Of a DNA stretch of 64,000 nt, positions 1 to 8,469 are shown one piece after another. The stretch comes from Bacillota bacterium. GTDB taxonomy: Bacteria > Bacillota > UBA4882 > UBA8346. Numbering within the stretch: position 1 is the stretch's first letter; the number at the start of each line of letters is the position of its first letter. Under the pieces are notes generated by a model. The model was not told the DNA's origin. It saw nothing but the letters and a program-made list of their open reading frames with translations, and searched no databases. The translations under genes were made by a program, and so were the position numbers. The stretch lies in the NCBI GenBank assembly GCA_023417475.1, contig JAEZFP010000068.1:1-64000 (forward strand). Direction: 5' to 3'.

Positions 1-125
1 TTTGCCGTAAGCTTCCTTCGGATTCCACCTCACGGTGGACACCCTTGCTCTTTAGCTATGTGCTTGGCACTATCTACCCGCACTCGGGACTTTCACCCGT
101 TAGATTGCTCCCATGCTGGGCGCAC
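1..125 (-). mobile_element. Group IIC intron, 5' part (continues beyond window)
   Basis: Read on the minus strand from 125 downwards, the sequence opens with GTGCGCCCAGCATGGG and continues with GGGTGAAAGTCCCGA, GCAAGGGTGTCC and GTGGAATCCGAAGGAAGC. This is the domain I start of bacterial class C group II introns and follows the Oceanobacillus iheyensis intron closely from memory. Only about 125 bases of domain I are in the window; the reverse transcriptase and domains V/VI would lie outside it. The element sits 5 bases past a perfect hairpin ending in nine Ts, the target type class C introns prefer. Whether the intron is complete cannot be seen. Confidence 0.82.
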
Positions 126-130
126 TGGCT

Positions 131-167
131 AAAAAAAAACAACTTCTTGCTGAAGTTGTTTTTTTTT
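131..167. terminator. Perfect terminator-like hairpin beside the intron
   Basis: A perfect 16-bp inverted repeat (131-146 and 152-167) with a 5-base loop. The stem carries an A9 arm on one side and a T9 arm on the other, so it can act as a Rho-independent terminator in either direction. It is the probable target context of the group IIC intron that begins at 125. Confidence 0.75.
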
Positions 168-233
168 ACTACAAAATAAAACTAATATGGCATCGCGAAT
201 ATGGAATACTGATTGCGGTGCTCTTCGTCCGAT

Positions 234-256
234 AAAAAAAGACCCGAAAGGTCTTT
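234..256 (-). terminator. Terminator of the liv operon
   Basis: On the minus strand just after the livF stop there is a stem AAAGACC/GGTCTTT with a 5-base loop, followed by a T tract. It ends the livKHMGF transcript. Confidence 0.75.
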
Positions 257-258
257 CG

Positions 259-963
259 CTATTCGCCAAGATATGCCCGTTGCACCTCCGGGTCCGCCGC
301 TAAATTTGCGGCTGCTCCCTGCAGAACAATACTTCCGGTTTCTAAAACAAACGCCCGATTGGCTATGGACAACGCTACATTGGCATTTTGTTCAACCAGT
401 AAAACCGTTGTTCCCGATTGATTGATTTCCCCGATGATATTAAAGATCTCTTCGACTAACATTGGCGCTAAACCCATCGACGGCTCGTCCAACAACATTA
501 ATATTGGTTTAGCCATCAACGCCCGCCCCATCGCCAACATCTGCTGTTCACCGCCGCTTAACGTAGCGGCCAATTGGCTTTTTCGTTCGGCCAGCCGCGG
601 AAAACGTTCAAAAACCTCACCAAAGCTTTTGCGAATTCCATCCCGGTCATTGCGGGTAAACGCCCCCATTTCCAAGTTTTCAAGCACGCTCATTCTTGGA
701 AAAACCCGACGGCCCTCCGGTACATGGGCGATTCCTTGGGCTGCAATTCGATGCGGAGCGGTTTTGGTGATATTTTGACCCTTAAAGGTGATCGTTCCGC
801 TATTGGACGGGACAATTCCGGAGATCGTATTGAGGGTCGTCGTTTTCCCCGCTCCGTTCGAACCGATTAACGCAACAATCTCTCCTGGTTTGACATTGAG
901 CGAAACATCGGTTAAAGCCCGAATCGCACCATAATTTACTGAAAGGTTCTCGATGACTAACAT
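259..963 (-). CDS. livF: Branched-chain amino-acid ABC transporter ATPase LivF
   Basis: One of two ATPases that power uptake of leucine, isoleucine and valine (or related amides) at the inner face of the membrane. The 234 residues show Walker A GSNGAGKT at 34-41, the signature LSGGEQQ at 135-141, Walker B LMLLDEPS at 155-162, and VEQN at the switch position, as is usual for LivF. The length fits the family. It is the last gene of the livKHMGF operon, 5 bases after livG, and is followed by a terminator. Substrate specificity cannot be read from the ATPase. Confidence 0.93.
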   Translation of the reverse strand: MLVIENLSVNYGAIRALTDVSLNVKPGEIVALIGSNGAGKTTTLNTISGIVPSNSGTITFKGQNITKTAPHRIAAQGIAHVPEGRRVFPRMSVLENLEMGAFTRNDRDGIRKSFGEVFERFPRLAERKSQLAATLSGGEQQMLAMGRALMAKPILMLLDEPSMGLAPMLVEEIFNIIGEINQSGTTVLLVEQNANVALSIANRAFVLETGSIVLQGAAANLAADPEVQRAYLGE

Positions 964-968
964 CCGTC

Positions 969-1733
969 CTATCCCCGCTTTCCTAAATAAGCCTCGATAA
1001 CTTTAGGATCTTTTCGTACGATTTCCGGTGTTCCATCAGCAATCTTTGCTCCATAATCCAAAACAACAATCCGGTCGGAAATATTCATCACAAATTTCAT
1101 GTCGTGCTCAACCAGAAAAATAGTGATTCCCGATTGACGTAACGATTGAATCAAAACACGAAGCTCGTTCTTTTCTTGAGGATTCATTCCCGCGGCCGGT
1201 TCGTCCAGCATTAACAGCGTTGGTTTTAAAGCCAACCCCCGGGCAATCTCTAAACGGCGTTGTTCCCCATAGGAAAGATTTTTAGCAATTTCAAACCGTT
1301 TTTCCTGCAAGCCGACGATGGTCAGACATTCAAAAGCCCATTCGGCTAAAACCGCTTCTTCTTGGCGAATTCGAGGCGTAAATTTTAAAAGCGCGCCACA
1401 TAGATTGGCTTTGCCGCGAATGTGAGCGCCGATTAAAACGTTGTCAAAGACGGAAAGTTCATTAAACAGGTGAATGGTTTGAAAGGTTCGACCAATTCCT
1501 TTCGCGGCTATCGCGTACGACTTGGCGGTGGTAATCTCCGAACCGGAAAAAAAGATCGTTCCCTTGGTTGGATGATAAAGTCCGGAGATAATATTAAAAA
1601 TGGTCGACTTTCCAGCACCGTTCGGACCGATCAAGGAGAGAATTTCTGATTCCCGAATTTCCATACTCACATTGTTGACAGCCACTAGGCCACCAAAATT
1701 AATGGTGATGTTTGCTAATTTCAATAGTGCCAC
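969..1733 (-). CDS. livG: Branched-chain amino-acid ABC transporter ATPase LivG
   Basis: Second ATPase of the branched-chain amino-acid importer, 254 residues. Walker A GPNGAGKS is at about 36-43, signature LSYGEQRR near 153 and Walker B LLMLDEP near 174; the longer spacer between Walker A and signature is typical of LivG. An upstream ATG at 1811 is open but lies deep inside livM. I chose the GTG at 1733 because AAGGAGAG stands eight bases before it and the protein then begins at the usual point. It overlaps the end of livM by 35 bases, suggesting translational coupling. Confidence 0.92.
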   Translation of the reverse strand: MALLKLANITINFGGLVAVNNVSMEIRESEILSLIGPNGAGKSTIFNIISGLYHPTKGTIFFSGSEITTAKSYAIAAKGIGRTFQTIHLFNELSVFDNVLIGAHIRGKANLCGALLKFTPRIRQEEAVLAEWAFECLTIVGLQEKRFEIAKNLSYGEQRRLEIARGLALKPTLLMLDEPAAGMNPQEKNELRVLIQSLRQSGITIFLVEHDMKFVMNISDRIVVLDYGAKIADGTPEIVRKDPKVIEAYLGKRG

Positions 1734-2637
1734 GTTTTTCTCTCCTTTCTGACAGTTTGCGGCGGGATTTAAAGACGATTTCCCGGAAACTGACTCCTCC
1801 GAGTAGGCCATTGGGGCAGAAAATCATCATAAAGACCAGGATCCCCCCATAAAACAGCATCCGGCCTTGTTGCATGAAACGTAAAAATTCCGGGGCCACA
1901 GTCAAAATTGAAGCGCCAAGAACCGTGCCCGGAATACTTCCCAATCCCCCAAGGACGACCATACACAAGACATTGATCGAGCGCATGAAATCAAAGTCCG
2001 AAGGGTTGATATACGCAAGAAAATGAGCGTAAAAACTGCCTCCAACCCCTGCGTAGAACGCACCGATGGCAAAGGCTTGAATCTTATAGCGAGTGACATG
2101 AATACCCATCGCTTCGGCGGCGATCTCATCTTCGCGAATTGCTTGAAGCGCCCTACCGAACCGGGAATTTTGAATAAAACTCATTCCTGTGATGGCGAGG
2201 ATCGCGATTAACCATACATATATCGGTAACGGAACCGGAGTGTTGGGTAACGGGACCGAGAGCCCAAGCGCCCGGTTAGTAATATCCAAATTTAAAAAGA
2301 TAACTTTGATAATCTCCGCAAATCCCAACGTGGCAATGGCCAAATAATCGCCGGAAAGCCGTAACGTTGGAAAACCAATAACTACTCCGAAGAATGCCGC
2401 AATCAAACCGGCCAACAGAAGGTCAACACTGAAGGGCACATTTAATTTGATGGTCAAAATGGCGCCGGTAAACGCGCCAATACTAATGAAAGCCGCGTGA
2501 CCAAGGGATAATTGACCTGTAACACCGGTAATAAGATTCAACCCCAAGGCCATGATGATCGCAATTCCAATATTGACGAGTATTTGGAGAATATATGGAT
2601 CAATCCAGTCGATTGATGCTTGGAATAGTTCAGCCAC
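1699..2637 (-). CDS. livM: Branched-chain amino-acid ABC permease LivM
   Basis: Second membrane subunit of the liv importer, 312 residues, with repeated hydrophobic spans from residue 10 onwards and the family motifs NLITGVTGQLSLGHAAF and LSGDYLAIATLGFAEI. It forms the transmembrane channel with LivH. Translation starts at a GTG (2637), 10 bases after livH. The C-terminal tail is basic and His-rich. The reading frame ends inside livG. Confidence 0.92.
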   Translation of the reverse strand: MAELFQASIDWIDPYILQILVNIGIAIIMALGLNLITGVTGQLSLGHAAFISIGAFTGAILTIKLNVPFSVDLLLAGLIAAFFGVVIGFPTLRLSGDYLAIATLGFAEIIKVIFLNLDITNRALGLSVPLPNTPVPLPIYVWLIAILAITGMSFIQNSRFGRALQAIREDEIAAEAMGIHVTRYKIQAFAIGAFYAGVGGSFYAHFLAYINPSDFDFMRSINVLCMVVLGGLGSIPGTVLGASILTVAPEFLRFMQQGRMLFYGGILVFMMIFCPNGLLGGVSFREIVFKSRRKLSERREKRGTIEISKHHH

Positions 2638-2647
2638 GCCTAACTAC

Positions 2648-3523
2648 CTACACTTTCCTTTGTATCTTGAGGCCTAAAAAGCCGGTAGGCTTGAATAACA
2701 ATACTAAAACCAAGATTGTAAAAGCGATCGCATCTTTGTATGAAGAAAAACCGGCCGCAACTCCAAAAACTTCGGCCACGCCTAAAAAGACGCCGCCCAA
2801 CATCGCCCCGGGAATGGAACCGATGCCGCCAAGCACAGCAGCGCAAAATGCCTTTAAGCCCGCCATTAGTCCCATATTCCAACTAATCGCGTTAAAATAC
2901 AGACCAACTAACACTCCGCCGGCAGCAGCCAACGCGGAACCTAATGCAAAAGTGAATGATATAATCCAGTTTACATTAATCCCCATCAAAGCGGCGGTAT
3001 TGTAATCTTGCGACGTGGCCCGCATGGCTTTACCTAATTTGGTTTTATGCACAATAAATTCTAAGGCGAGCATTAATGCGGACGCTACTCCAAAAATCAG
3101 CAGTTGCAATGAAGAGACGGTTGCGGCCCCGATAGCAAACTGCCTTACCGGATAGCTGTTTTCGGGAAACCCTTTGGCATCGGCGCCAAACAATAACAAG
3201 GCCAGCGTGGAAAGAAAAATTGATACGCCAATCGCTGAAATCAACGCTGAAAGACGACCTGATCTGCGCAAGGGGCGATAGGCAACAAATTCGATGACTA
3301 CTCCGAGCAGCATACAAAAAGCCATGGCAAGAATCATGGCTATAAAGATATTAAGTTTGAGGATCATCACCAGGAAAAGAGCAACAAATGCTCCAATCAT
3401 AAATATCTCGCCGTGAGCGAAATTAATTAATTGGATAATACCGTAAACCATGGTATAACCAAGTGCGATCAATGCATAGGTAAATCCCAGAGTTAAGCCA
3501 TTAATCAACTGTTGCCAAAACAT
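2648..3523 (-). CDS. livH: Branched-chain amino-acid ABC permease LivH
   Basis: First membrane subunit of the liv importer, 291 residues and about eight hydrophobic spans. It carries family motifs such as GLTLGFTYALIALGYTMVYG near the start and IQLINFAHGEIFMIGAF. The ATG at 3523 follows an ideal AGGAGG. A strong hairpin separates it from livK, so permease expression may be lower than that of the binding protein. Confidence 0.93.
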   Translation of the reverse strand: MFWQQLINGLTLGFTYALIALGYTMVYGIIQLINFAHGEIFMIGAFVALFLVMILKLNIFIAMILAMAFCMLLGVVIEFVAYRPLRRSGRLSALISAIGVSIFLSTLALLLFGADAKGFPENSYPVRQFAIGAATVSSLQLLIFGVASALMLALEFIVHKTKLGKAMRATSQDYNTAALMGINVNWIISFTFALGSALAAAGGVLVGLYFNAISWNMGLMAGLKAFCAAVLGGIGSIPGAMLGGVFLGVAEVFGVAAGFSSYKDAIAFTILVLVLLFKPTGFLGLKIQRKV

Positions 3524-3543
3524 TCATGCCTCCTAAACCAAAG

Positions 3544-3575
3544 AAAAGGCCACTAACCACAGTCAGTGGCCTTTT
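3544..3575 (-). terminator. Hairpin between livK and livH (attenuator-like)
   Basis: An 11-bp perfect inverted repeat (3544-3554 and 3565-3575) with AAAAGGCCACT/AGTGGCCTTTT arms, lying between the livK stop and the livH Shine-Dalgarno. It probably ends or stabilises part of the livK mRNA, so that the binding protein is made in excess over the membrane subunits. Confidence 0.6.
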
Positions 3576-3590
3576 GCTGCTTCATTGCTA

Positions 3591-4745
3591 TTATTTTAAG
3601 GATACCGGAACTTTCGCTTTCAGGGCGTATTGACCGTTTTTCACTTCCAACAGATAAACCGGACTCTTCACCGGTTCTTGGTTGGCTTGGAAGGTGATCG
3701 TACCGGAAACACCTTTGAAATTTTGGGTTTTCGCCACTTCATTGCGGAATTTGGAAGGTTCATTACTTTTGGCCCGTTTCATTGCTTCGGCGAGGATAAC
3801 GACGCCATCATAACCTTGGGTTTCAAAAAGGCCGGGAGTTTGACCCTTATTTTTGGATTTGAATTCTGCAATGAATTTGGCAGTCTCGGGGGTCGGTTGT
3901 TCCGGCGAGAAACCGACATAAACCATGCTGCCTTCAATCGCGCTACCGCCAAGACTGATCAAAGTCGGCGAATACAGACCGTCTCCTCCGAATAGATTGA
4001 TTTTTAACCCTTGTTTACGGGCTTCTTTCATCAATAAGGCACCTTCGGTGTAATATCCGGAGAAAAAGATAATATCCGGGTTTTTAGCTTTAATATTAGT
4101 AATTTGCGCGCTGAAGTCTTTATCGCCGTCTTTAATCTTCTCTTCAGTGATAATTTCCAACTTTTTGCCTTTGACGGCATTTTTAAAGACCTGAGTCAAA
4201 CCGACGCTATAATCGTTATTATCCGAAGTGATTACGGCGACTTTATTATACCCCAAATTTTTGGTAAAATAGTCTACCAGGGCTGGAACAGCCACTGTGT
4301 CCAATAACGTGTCACGGAATATGTATTTGCCTAATTCGACCACACCGGTTCCGGTAGCGCCGGCCGACAATAACACGACTTTATTCCGTTCACAGATTGG
4401 AGCGGCCACTTTGGTAATGCCGGTGGTAGGATCGCCGATAATAGCGACAACCTTATCGCGGCTGATAAATTTCTGAACGATGGTTGCCGCTTCTTGCTTA
4501 TCACCACGGTTGTCGGCTTCAACAATCTCGATTTTGTTCCCGTTAACGCCCCCGGCTTTATTGATTTTCTCGGCAGCCATCTTCATTCCGACCAAGGTCG
4601 GTTGGCCGTACATCGCCACATCTCCGGTGAGGGCTCCAAGAAAGCCAATCTTCACAACCGCATCCTTACTTTCGCCGATTCCAACCATGGTCATTAGGGC
4701 GAAAGTTAGCGCCAGTACAATCATACCAACTTTTGTAACTTTCAT
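3591..4745 (-). CDS. livK: Branched-chain amino-acid ABC substrate-binding protein LivK
   Basis: Extracytoplasmic type I periplasmic-binding-fold protein of 384 residues that captures the amino acid for LivHMGF. The N-terminus is a signal peptide (basic MKVTK, then a hydrophobic span to about residue 22, then GIGES). The mature part opens with VKIGFLGALTGDVAMYG, the usual ligand-binding start. No cysteine follows the hydrophobic stretch, so it is not a lipoprotein, which is odd for a monoderm. The ATG at 4745 has GGAAGGGAG ahead of it. First gene of the operon. Confidence 0.92.
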   Translation of the reverse strand: MKVTKVGMIVLALTFALMTMVGIGESKDAVVKIGFLGALTGDVAMYGQPTLVGMKMAAEKINKAGGVNGNKIEIVEADNRGDKQEAATIVQKFISRDKVVAIIGDPTTGITKVAAPICERNKVVLLSAGATGTGVVELGKYIFRDTLLDTVAVPALVDYFTKNLGYNKVAVITSDNNDYSVGLTQVFKNAVKGKKLEIITEEKIKDGDKDFSAQITNIKAKNPDIIFFSGYYTEGALLMKEARKQGLKINLFGGDGLYSPTLISLGGSAIEGSMVYVGFSPEQPTPETAKFIAEFKSKNKGQTPGLFETQGYDGVVILAEAMKRAKSNEPSKFRNEVAKTQNFKGVSGTITFQANQEPVKSPVYLLEVKNGQYALKAKVPVSLK

Positions 4746-5014
4746 TTGACAACTCCCTTCCTAAAATTCTATCTATAAATATACCAAGACATTCTACAAT
4801 CATGATAAAAAAACCTTTTAACCGACATGTTTATACAATATACAATCTGACTACAATACTGCAGTTCAGTTCGTTTTTATCATAAGTGGCTAAAAGATTA
4901 GTATGTAACTGGCTTATAGTATAACAACAGGTTTTTATATTATTAAATCATTTTCGGATTGGATTGTTTAACGAACTGGATATTTTTCCATAGGATACAT
5001 CAGGAGGTGATTTT

Positions 5015-5329
5015 ATGAGTTTACAATCTGTTGTCCGTGGTATTGAAGTACAATCCCAACAAGTAGCCAATATTTTAGCGAATCCCGCTTTCTTCAATAG
5101 TTCAGTTGCAAATTCATTAATTACCGGGTTAGAACTGATCAAAGGTTCAGTGCGGGAATTAACGATTCAACCGTTTCGAAAAGCCGATATTATCGGTAGA
5201 ATTGATCAAGCTGAAGCGATTGTCCGAGCCGCTGTCGCCGCAGGTTTCATCACAGTTGAACAGCTAAATTCCTTGTTGGGGTTGTTACAATTAGTCAGTC
5301 TCAAAGTCGCGAGTTTTTGCGGATGCTAG
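5015..5329 (+). CDS. Small orphan protein, unknown function
   Basis: I do not recognise this 104-residue protein. It is mostly predicted helix with no signal peptide, is rich in Ala, Val, Leu and Ile, and ends in Phe-Cys-Gly-Cys. The ATG at 5015 has a near-perfect AGGAGGTGA five bases upstream, and a strong terminator follows 18 bases after the stop. It is therefore a stand-alone, well-translated plus-strand gene between two minus-strand operons. A spore- or envelope-related role is possible but nothing in the sequence shows it. Confidence 0.8.
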   Translation: MSLQSVVRGIEVQSQQVANILANPAFFNSSVANSLITGLELIKGSVRELTIQPFRKADIIGRIDQAEAIVRAAVAAGFITVEQLNSLLGLLQLVSLKVASFCGC

Positions 5330-5347
5330 TTTGGTATGGGTAAAAGC

Positions 5348-5379
5348 AGCTGTTGGAGTGAAAACTCCAACAGCTTTTT
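5348..5379. terminator. Terminator between the orphan gene and pyrE
   Basis: A 12-bp perfect stem with a GAAA tetraloop (5348-5359 and 5364-5375), followed by T5 on the plus strand and with A residues on the other side. It ends the plus-strand orphan gene and may also serve pyrE. Confidence 0.85.
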
Positions 5380-5388
5380 CGAGGGGAA

Positions 5389-6060
5389 TTATGCTACGCC
5401 GTATTGATGTAAGTAATTTTCAATACGGAATTTCATCGTATCATCGATCAATACCTGGCCGTCAATCTCCCGGTTATGTAGATAATCAACGATCTCGTTG
5501 ATTGTTACAATGGCATGGGTTTTAATCCCAAATTCCGCTTCGATTTCTTGCAAAGCGGTTTGTTGGCCTGTCCCCCGCTCTCGGCGGTCGACGGAAACCA
5601 CCAAATCGGTGATCTTCACAGCGGCGATCGACTTTAACAACTGCCAACTTTCCCGAACCGAAGTTCCGGCGGTGATTACGTCCTCAATGATTAAAATCCG
5701 GTCATTGTCTTTGGGGGCTAAACCGATTAAGCTGCCGCCTTCGCCGTGATCCTTTACTTCCTTCCGGTTGAAACAATACGGAACATTGACTTGATGGTCA
5801 CTATACAATGAAACTGCCGTCGTGACTGCCAACGGAATCCCTTTGTAAGCCGGACCATATAAAATATCAAAATTCGACCGCACCCTTTCTTGAATACATT
5901 GGGCGTAGAACTTGCCGAGTTTGGTAATCTGTTCACCGGTCTTGTAATTGCCGGTATTGACGAAATAGGGAGTTTTACGGCCGCTCTTGGTAACAAAATC
6001 GCCGAAAGTCAAAACTTTCGCTTGGAGCATCAATTCGATAAACGCTGCTTTGTAATTCAT
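5389..6060 (-). CDS. pyrE: Orotate phosphoribosyltransferase
   Basis: Cytosolic enzyme joining orotate to PRPP to give orotidine 5'-phosphate in pyrimidine synthesis. The PRPP-binding motif ILIIEDVITAGTS is at 122-134 and the flexible catalytic loop RKEVKDHGEGG at about 99-109. An ATG exists at 6075, but the codons between it and the ATG at 6060 are themselves the Shine-Dalgarno (AAGGAG, six bases before 6060), so the protein is 223 residues. It follows a HAD phosphatase gene rather than a pyr operon. Confidence 0.93.
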   Translation of the reverse strand: MNYKAAFIELMLQAKVLTFGDFVTKSGRKTPYFVNTGNYKTGEQITKLGKFYAQCIQERVRSNFDILYGPAYKGIPLAVTTAVSLYSDHQVNVPYCFNRKEVKDHGEGGSLIGLAPKDNDRILIIEDVITAGTSVRESWQLLKSIAAVKITDLVVSVDRRERGTGQQTALQEIEAEFGIKTHAIVTINEIVDYLHNREIDGQVLIDDTMKFRIENYLHQYGVA

Positions 6061-6106
6061 GGTGGTCTCCTTCATTTATATTTAGCGTATTTTTATTGCG
6101 ATGCCG

Positions 6107-6784
6107 TCAGGGATTGTAGGTGGCGCAACCGTTTAGCAGCGAATCGAATAATTCGGTGACCGAAGCGACGATCAAATCCGGTTGCGCCGCGGCTAGTTCG
6201 GTTTGCGCACCGTAGCCATACAGGACTCCAATGGCATCAATTTGATTGTTTTTGGCGCCAATGATGTCATGCTCCCGGTCGCCGACCATCACCGTCGGCT
6301 CTTGGGAGGCGAAATCCGGAAGGTTTGACATTACAGCGGCGATCACTTCTGTCTTGGCAACCCGGGTGCCGTCCAGGTTACTTCCAATGATTAAATGAAA
6401 AAAATGATCCATTTTAAAATGGGCTAAAATTTTTTCACTATAGACAGTGGGTTTGGATGTTGCGACCGCCAAACATTTTCCTGCCGCTACCAAACGGCTC
6501 AATCCTTCAATCATCCCGGGGTAAACCGTGTTTTCAAATATGCCTGTTTCCGCAAAGTATTCCCGATAGTATTGCACTGCTTGCCAGGCAACTGCCGGTT
6601 CTAACTGGTAGTATCGCTCAAACGAATGCTGTAACGGCGGTCCGATGAAACAGCGCAGTTTGGCAAAGTCGTTTTCAACGATGTTCAGTTTCCGTAAGGC
6701 GTATTGGACCGATTTAGTAATTCCGACACCGGGGTCGGTTAAGGTCCCGTCTAAATCAAATAGGATTGTCCGATAAGCTTTCAT
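6107..6784 (-). CDS. HAD-family phosphatase (Gph/PpaX type)
   Basis: Haloacid-dehalogenase-fold hydrolase of 225 residues that probably removes phosphate from a small phosphorylated metabolite such as phosphoglycolate, pyrophosphate or a nucleotide. Motif I DLDGT is at about 10-14, with VATSKP, a later conserved lysine and VGDREHDI as motifs II to IV; the helical cap lies between I and II. It is 46 bases ahead of pyrE with no terminator between, so the two may be co-transcribed. The true substrate cannot be told from sequence. Confidence 0.85.
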   Translation of the reverse strand: MKAYRTILFDLDGTLTDPGVGITKSVQYALRKLNIVENDFAKLRCFIGPPLQHSFERYYQLEPAVAWQAVQYYREYFAETGIFENTVYPGMIEGLSRLVAAGKCLAVATSKPTVYSEKILAHFKMDHFFHLIIGSNLDGTRVAKTEVIAAVMSNLPDFASQEPTVMVGDREHDIIGAKNNQIDAIGVLYGYGAQTELAAAQPDLIVASVTELFDSLLNGCATYNP

Positions 6785-6848
6785 ACTTTATTCCTTTAGT
6801 GTTTGTCTACTTTTTTTACTATAAGCCATCTGGAAAAGCTTTTCAAGC

Positions 6849-6890
6849 AAAAAAGCCATTAGCAAATGGGATCAATCTGCCGCTGGCTTT
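6849..6890 (-). terminator. Terminator after the beta-helix protein gene
   Basis: On the minus strand AAAGCCA (from 6890) pairs with TGGCTTT (6852-6858) across a long internal loop and runs into six Ts. It lies 10 bases after the 6900 stop. Confidence 0.6.
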
Positions 6891-6899
6891 CGTGAGACG

Positions 6900-7562
6900 C
6901 TATTTTTTCTTCGGGATCAGGCGATCGGAACTTTTGAGGATATGATCTCCGGGTATCGTACCCCGTACCGAGACCAGCGGGTAAACAAGACTGTTTCTCC
7001 CGATAATCGTGCCGGGGTTGAGAACCGCATTGCAGCCAACCTCGACCTGATCGCCGATTAACGCGCCGAATTTACGTAAACCGGTATCAATGACAATACC
7101 ATCAGCTGTTTTGACCCGTACGGTGTCTTTCGTCGATTTAAAGTTCGATAAAATGACACCCGCCCCCAAGTGAGCCTGATATCCGAGGATCGAATCACCG
7201 ACATAATTAAAATGAGGGATTTGAGCCTGGTCAAATATGATGGCGTTTTTGACTTCAGTCGAGTTTCCCACCACCACGCCATTACCAATGATCACGTTTT
7301 CACGAATGTAGGCGGTATGACGGATGTAGCAACCCTGACCGATAATGGCCGGCCCGATGATCCGGACCGACGGATCAATTACCGTATCCTTCCCTATCCA
7401 GACCAGTGATTGAATTTCAGTAAAATCCCCGCTTAAACGTGGCGAAAATTCCTCAATCCACGTCTGAATTGAGGATAAAGCCTCCCATGCATTGATGGTG
7501 TTTTTAAAGATCGAGGCGGCGATGGTATGATCAAAATTGAATAGTTCACCCGCTGGAAACAA
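6900..7562 (-). CDS. Left-handed beta-helix (hexapeptide-repeat) protein, GlmU-like
   Basis: A 220-residue protein whose middle, from about residue 60 on, is a series of hexapeptide turns (for example VIDPSVRIIGPAIIGQGCYI) as in the C-terminal half of GlmU and related sugar-nucleotide acyltransferases. It has no nucleotidyltransferase domain, so it is a stand-alone beta-helix of the UDP-GlcNAc pyrophosphorylase-related short family. It begins at TTG (7562), with AAGGGGGAAGG a few bases upstream. An acyltransferase or sugar-nucleotide role is plausible but unproven. Confidence 0.75.
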   Translation of the reverse strand: MFPAGELFNFDHTIAASIFKNTINAWEALSSIQTWIEEFSPRLSGDFTEIQSLVWIGKDTVIDPSVRIIGPAIIGQGCYIRHTAYIRENVIIGNGVVVGNSTEVKNAIIFDQAQIPHFNYVGDSILGYQAHLGAGVILSNFKSTKDTVRVKTADGIVIDTGLRKFGALIGDQVEVGCNAVLNPGTIIGRNSLVYPLVSVRGTIPGDHILKSSDRLIPKKK

Positions 7563-7788
7563 TAACCTTCCCCCTTGTTTTTACTGATAGAGGCCGTCCG
7601 CACCGACGGCTCCTTGAACGTTTCTTAAAATTGCGGAAACATATTCCCGTTAATTTTTACTGATATTTCTGCGTCGAAGACTCAAATCCTGCCACCAATC
7701 AAACGCTTTATTTCACTAACAAATTGAGATTGGCTTTCATATACTACCTGGGATAGCTTCGGACTATATCATATACCGGGAGTTCAGT

Positions 7789-8436
7789 ATGTTTCTTACG
7801 ATCGCTTTATTAGCCATTTCGTTGAGTCTGGATGCGTTGGGTGTTGGTTTAGTTTATGGATTGAGAAATATAAACATTCCTTTTCATTCCAAGTCGTTTA
7901 TCTGCCTTTTTTCTATCCTGTATTCCGGTTGCGCGTTATTTTTTGGCAATATCATGGCAAAATTTCTCGCCCCGTCGGTTGCGAAAGGGATCGGTTTTTC
8001 AATTTTGATATTGATGGGGATTTGGATTATTCTCCAAGCATTACTGAAAAATTCCCCGGAAAAAACAAGGGTCGTGGATGAGCGTTCGGAGATGCCGTTG
8101 TTCTCAATCGCCATCAAGTCCTTGGGAATTACAATCCAAGTCATAAAAAACCCGGTTGATTTTGACCGTGACCAATCCGGTTCGATTGATACGCCAGAAT
8201 CGTTGTTGCTGGGGTTCGCCCTATCGGTTGATGCGATTGGCGTTGGAATCGGCAGTGCTCTTATCGGTTTTCAATCAATATGTATTCCGTTATCGGTGGG
8301 CTTGACTCAGTTATTGCTTTTATCAGCCGGTACTTACTTGGGAAAACACTTTGCGGGACAACTGAAGCTTAATGAACGGGTTTTAGCGATTCTTCCGGGA
8401 ATTTTATTGATTTTTTTAGCGATCATGCGGATCTGA
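7789..8436 (+). CDS. ytaF: Sporulation membrane protein YtaF (MntP-like)
   Basis: Integral membrane protein of 215 residues in the MntP/YtaF family. It has about six hydrophobic spans in two related halves, each opening with a conserved acidic motif (SLSLDALGVGLVYGL near 12-26, FALSVDAIGVGIGSAL in the second half). The linker between the halves (about 85-135) is polar and contains DFDRDQSGS, which resembles a calcium-type loop. YtaF homologues are found in spore formers; the transported ion is not known. GGGAG stands before the ATG. It is the only plus-strand gene in this part and no partner is visible. Confidence 0.85.
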   Translation: MFLTIALLAISLSLDALGVGLVYGLRNINIPFHSKSFICLFSILYSGCALFFGNIMAKFLAPSVAKGIGFSILILMGIWIILQALLKNSPEKTRVVDERSEMPLFSIAIKSLGITIQVIKNPVDFDRDQSGSIDTPESLLLGFALSVDAIGVGIGSALIGFQSICIPLSVGLTQLLLLSAGTYLGKHFAGQLKLNERVLAILPGILLIFLAIMRI

Positions 8437-8469
8437 AATAATATGGCTTGAATAAATAATGGAGAATGA

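Noticed and set aside
4989..4997. SigK/SigE-like -10 (CATAGGATA) before the orphan gene
   Set aside because: Transcription from it would begin inside the Shine-Dalgarno at 5002-5008, so it cannot serve that gene.
6061..6075. Upstream ATG for pyrE
   Set aside because: The codons after it form the ribosome site of the next ATG at 6060.
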